Shown here: piece by piece, positions 5,271 through 6,933 of the stretch | Layout of the letters: each line of letters starts with the position of its first letter | How positions within the stretch are numbered: position 1 is the first letter of the stretch | Assembly: GCA_902493835.1 (NCBI GenBank) | Contig: CABURG010000092.1 | Span: 1 to 6,933, forward strand | Length of the DNA stretch: 6,933 nucleotides | Direction: 5' to 3' | Source of the DNA: an uncultured Collinsella sp. | GTDB lineage: Bacteria; Actinomycetota; Coriobacteriia; Coriobacteriales; Coriobacteriaceae | Notes under the pieces: model-generated | Seen by the model: only the letters and a program-made list of their open reading frames with translations | Databases searched by the model: none | What the model was told of the DNA's origin: nothing | Program-made: the position numbers and the translations under genes

Positions 5271-5897
5271 TTATGCAAGCACCTCCCCGAAGTGAGCGGC
5301 GATGTCGGCGGGCATCAGCACGGCATTGTTGTTGACGAGATCGTAGGTGTTGGCCTCGTCGGCAGTGATGATGAACGTCTTGGGAATGTTGCGGAACGAC
5401 AGGTAGGCGTTGACGTCCTCATCGCGAACGATGATGGTCAGACGCTTGCCCTCAAGGCCGAGAGCCTTGAGCATGGCGACGGCAGCCTTGGTGGAAGGCT
5501 TCTCGAAGCCGTAGTCGTCGACGAGCACGAGCTCGCCATCGGCCAGCTTGGCGGACAGCGCGGAGCGCATAGCCAGCTTGACCTCCTTGTTGTTCATACG
5601 CTTAGCGTAGGAACGGGGCTTGGGGGCGAAGACAACGCCACCGTGACGCCACTGGGCAGCACGGATGGAACCCTGGCGGGCACGGCCGGTGCCCTTCTGA
5701 CGCCAAGGCTTCTTGCCGCCACCGGAAACCTCAGAGCGGCCCTTAGCGGACTGGGTGCCCTGACGCCAAGAGGCCATCTGGCACTTGACGATGTGGTGCA
5801 TAACGTGGATGTTCGGCTCGATGCCGTACACCTCAGCGGCGAGCTCGGCCTCGGCGACCTTCTTGCCCTCGCTGTTCTTTACTTCAAACTTTGCCAT
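5271..5897 (-). CDS. rplD: 50S ribosomal protein L4
   Basis: L4 binds 23S rRNA domain I and reaches into the exit tunnel with a long loop; in E. coli it also represses its own operon by binding the S10 leader and promoting attenuation. The 208-residue product has the tunnel-loop segment with SGGGKKPWRQKGTGRARQGS (58-77) and RHGGVVFAPKPRSY (84-97), then an alpha/beta core including ELVLVDDYGFEKPSTK (122-137). The ATG at 5895-5897 has AAGGAGAAC about 6-8 bases upstream. A 46-base gap separates it from rplC. Because rplC is preceded by a long structured leader, L4 is the leading candidate regulator here by analogy, not by evidence in this sequence. Confidence 0.98.
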   Translation of the reverse strand: MAKFEVKNSEGKKVAEAELAAEVYGIEPNIHVMHHIVKCQMASWRQGTQSAKGRSEVSGGGKKPWRQKGTGRARQGSIRAAQWRHGGVVFAPKPRSYAKRMNNKEVKLAMRSALSAKLADGELVLVDDYGFEKPSTKAAVAMLKALGLEGKRLTIIVRDEDVNAYLSFRNIPKTFIITADEANTYDLVNNNAVLMPADIAAHFGEVLA

Positions 5898-5943
5898 TTA
5901 AGTGTTCTCCTTGGTATGACGCTGGGCTAAATGGGCTGGGCCC

Positions 5944-6564
5944 TTAGGCCATACGGATGGCGACGAGACCATTCTTGGCACCCGGGACAGCGCCCTTGAC
6001 CAAGATGAGGTTCTGCTCGGCATCGATGCGGACAACGGAAAGGTTCTTGACGGTAACGCGCTCGTTACCCATGTGACCGGCCATCTTGACGCCCTTGAGG
6101 ACGCGCGCAGGATAGGCGCACTGACCGATAGAACCGGGGTGACGCTGGAAGTGAGAACCATGCGTCATAGGACCGCGGCGCTGACCCCAGCGCTTGATGC
6201 GACCCTGGAAGCCCTTACCCTTGGAGGTACCGATGACGTCGACCTTCTCGACATCAGCGAAATCAGCGACGGTGACGACCTCGCCGACCTTGTGCTCCTC
6301 GCCGTTCTCGACGCGGACCTCACGAAGGAAACGGACAGGCTCGACGCCAGCCTTAGCGAAGTGACCAGCCATGGGCTTGTTCACGTTCTTGGCCTTGATG
6401 TCGCCGAAACCGATCTGGACGGCGTCATAGCCGTCGGTTGCCTGAGTTTTAACCTGCGAGACAGCGCAGGGGCCAGCCTGGATGACCGTGACGGGAACGA
6501 CGTTGTCGTCCTCGTCCCAAACCTGGGTCATGCCAATCTTGCGGCCGAGAATCATGCTGATCAA
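5944..6564 (-). CDS. rplC: 50S ribosomal protein L3
   Basis: L3 is an early 23S rRNA-binding assembly protein whose central loop reaches the peptidyl transferase centre. The 206-residue product shows ILGRKIGMTQVWDEDD (5-20), TSKGKGFQGRIKRWGQRRGP (113-132), and the loop HPGSIGQCAYPARVLKGVKM (142-161). Gln148 in GSIGQ aligns with the glutamine methylated by PrmB in E. coli. Two starts are possible: TTG at 6562-6564 (MISMILGRK) or ATG at 6553-6555 (MILGRK). I prefer TTG because the only Shine-Dalgarno-like run, UUGGGA (6577-6572), is 7 bases from it but 16 from the ATG. That site can be base-paired. It is the first gene of the block; rpsJ does not precede it. Confidence 0.96.
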   Translation of the reverse strand: MISMILGRKIGMTQVWDEDDNVVPVTVIQAGPCAVSQVKTQATDGYDAVQIGFGDIKAKNVNKPMAGHFAKAGVEPVRFLREVRVENGEEHKVGEVVTVADFADVEKVDVIGTSKGKGFQGRIKRWGQRRGPMTHGSHFQRHPGSIGQCAYPARVLKGVKMAGHMGNERVTVKNLSVVRIDAEQNLILVKGAVPGAKNGLVAIRMA

Positions 6565-6723
6565 GATATGATCCCAACTCTCGCGTGGTCTTGGGACAAT
6601 GCGTACACCACCGAGCGTACGCCCCTAGAGGACCACTACTTACACGACGTGCTCCCCAGCCTTGTATTGCGTCCGGACTACCTGACAACCCTATTAAGCA
6701 GGCATTTTGTCCAGCCAGAATAC
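6565..6723 (-). promoter_or_regulatory. Long structured rplC leader with ribosome-site sequestration
   Basis: The minus-strand RNA has two domains. Domain 1 is nested: GUAUU (6723-6719)/AAUAC (6668-6664), a 4x4 internal loop, CUGGAC (6714-6709)/GUCCGG (6678-6673, one G-U), then GCCUG (6703-6699)/CAGGU (6684-6680). Domain 2 covers the start site: UCCCAA (6596-6591) is complementary to UUGGGA (6577-6572), the presumed Shine-Dalgarno. GUGGUC (6636-6631) is complementary to GACCAC (6590-6585), crossing the first helix as an H-type pseudoknot with no base between the inner strands and a 7-base last loop. A hairpin GCGUAC/GUACGC (6622-6617 with 6606-6601) sits in the first loop. A competing 9-bp helix CUCGGUGGU (6615-6607) with ACCAC-G-CGAG (6589-6580) is also possible. 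Confidence 0.55.
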
Positions 6724-6748
6724 TCCCCTGGTTTCACACAGCTGTTTA

Positions 6749-6774
6749 GTATACACGGCTGCGGGCGTATCCAT
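6749..6774 (-). repeat. 26-base leader element, copy 1 (before rplC)
   Basis: The plus strand reads GTATACACGG, CTGC, GGGCGTATCCAT, matching 23 of 26 bases of 4884-4909 with no gap. One difference (position 21) changes a C-G pair to U-G in the small helix AUACG (6770-6766)/CGUGU (6757-6753), so that pairing is kept. On the minus strand the element ends in TATACT (6753-6748), a good -10-like hexamer, but no -35 box lies at 16-18 bases; the other copy has TATACG there. It may be a promoter, a transcribed RNA element or an operator. Confidence 0.75.
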
Positions 6775-6933
6775 CGAGATTCATATTTCACTCACATTGT
6801 TTACGCAGGTAAAGTGCGTGGAGTCTCCCGAGCTTGGCAGAGGGGCGGCGAAATATATTAAGTTTGCTGCTCTACAGTCCTGCGCAAGACGGAAAGCACA
6901 TTAAGTGCTTTCCTTTGCGTGCGGAACTCGCGA
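6775..6933. other. Gene-free upstream region of the cluster
   Basis: With the leader, this makes 369 bases without a gene. No S10 coding sequence is present, although rpsJ is the usual neighbour of rplC. AT-rich stretches on the minus strand, TTAATATATT (near 6851-6861) and AATATGAAT (near 6775-6785, downstream of TTTACC at about 6807-6812), are candidate -10 regions, but none has a convincing partner at 16-18 bases. The primary promoter of the cluster is probably here yet cannot be fixed by eye. A short frame open to the right edge (SRVPHAKEST-stop) is too short to interpret. Confidence 0.4.
6883..6919. terminator. Strong stem-loop, possible terminator of the upstream unit
   Basis: GGAAAGCAC (6891-6899) and GTGCTTTCC (6905-6913) form a perfect 9-bp stem with a 5-base loop. 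It is extended outside by CGCAA (6883-6887)/TTGCG (6915-6919) across a small internal loop. Neither strand shows a long T run after the stem, so termination is possible but not assured. If a gene lies to the right on the minus strand, this would separate it from the L3 transcript. Confidence 0.45.

Noticed and set aside
5898..5943. Repeated AGCCCA units in the rplC-rplD gap
   Set aside because: Short and imperfect; no stable hairpin or U run, and an ordinary ribosome site follows.
6748..6753. TATACT as the -10 box of the rplC promoter
   Set aside because: A good hexamer, but no -35-like sequence lies 16-18 bases upstream and no TGn extension is present. The second copy of the element does not keep the final T. 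Not called as a promoter.
1..6933. CRISPR arrays, tRNA or rRNA genes, insertion sequences with transposase
   Set aside because: I looked for regular spaced repeats, cloverleaf arms and transposase-like frames on both strands and saw none.

Overview
This window is a block of twelve ribosomal-protein genes, all on the minus strand. In transcription order (right to left) they are rplC, rplD, rplW, rplB, rpsS, rplV, rpsC, rplP, rpmC, rpsQ, rplN and rplX, i.e. L3-L4-L23-L2-S19-L22-S3-L16-L29-S17-L14-L24. This is the classic S10 operon fused to the first two genes of the spc operon. The GC-rich codons, the L3 segment GSIGQCAYPARV, the four-cysteine form of L24 and the acidic tail on L16 suggest a high-GC Gram-positive bacterium. 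My best guess is a Coriobacteriia (Collinsella-like) genome; this is an inference from protein appearance, not a search result.

Layout: 1-713 has no convincing complete gene, only palindromes, inverted repeats and one weak partial reading frame at the left edge. A strong intrinsic terminator (714-745) closes the cluster about 30 bases after rplX. From 776 to 3940 eight genes are tightly packed with gaps of 0-16 bases, except for 118 bases before rplN; rpsC/rplP and rplP/rpmC overlap by one base. A 32-base gap separates rpsS from rplB. rplB (3973-4803) is preceded by a 179-base non-coding gap, then rplW and rplD abut exactly (TAAATG), and rplC (5944-6564) is first. The last 369 bases (6565-6933) are gene-free and look like a long 5' leader.

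Two things differ from the textbook cluster. The canonical first gene, rpsJ (S10), is not immediately upstream of rplC, and rplE (L5) does not follow rplX, where a terminator stands instead. The unusual content lies in the non-coding intervals. The leaders of rplC and rplB share a 26-base element (23 of 26 identical, same orientation). Each leader also contains a segment that can pair with the Shine-Dalgarno sequence of its gene, and each has mutually exclusive pairings. A third structured interval, a candidate three-way junction, precedes rplN. Together these suggest at least three RNA-level control points in one r-protein cluster, plausibly autogenous feedback by r-proteins. All folds were done by eye and need covariation support.
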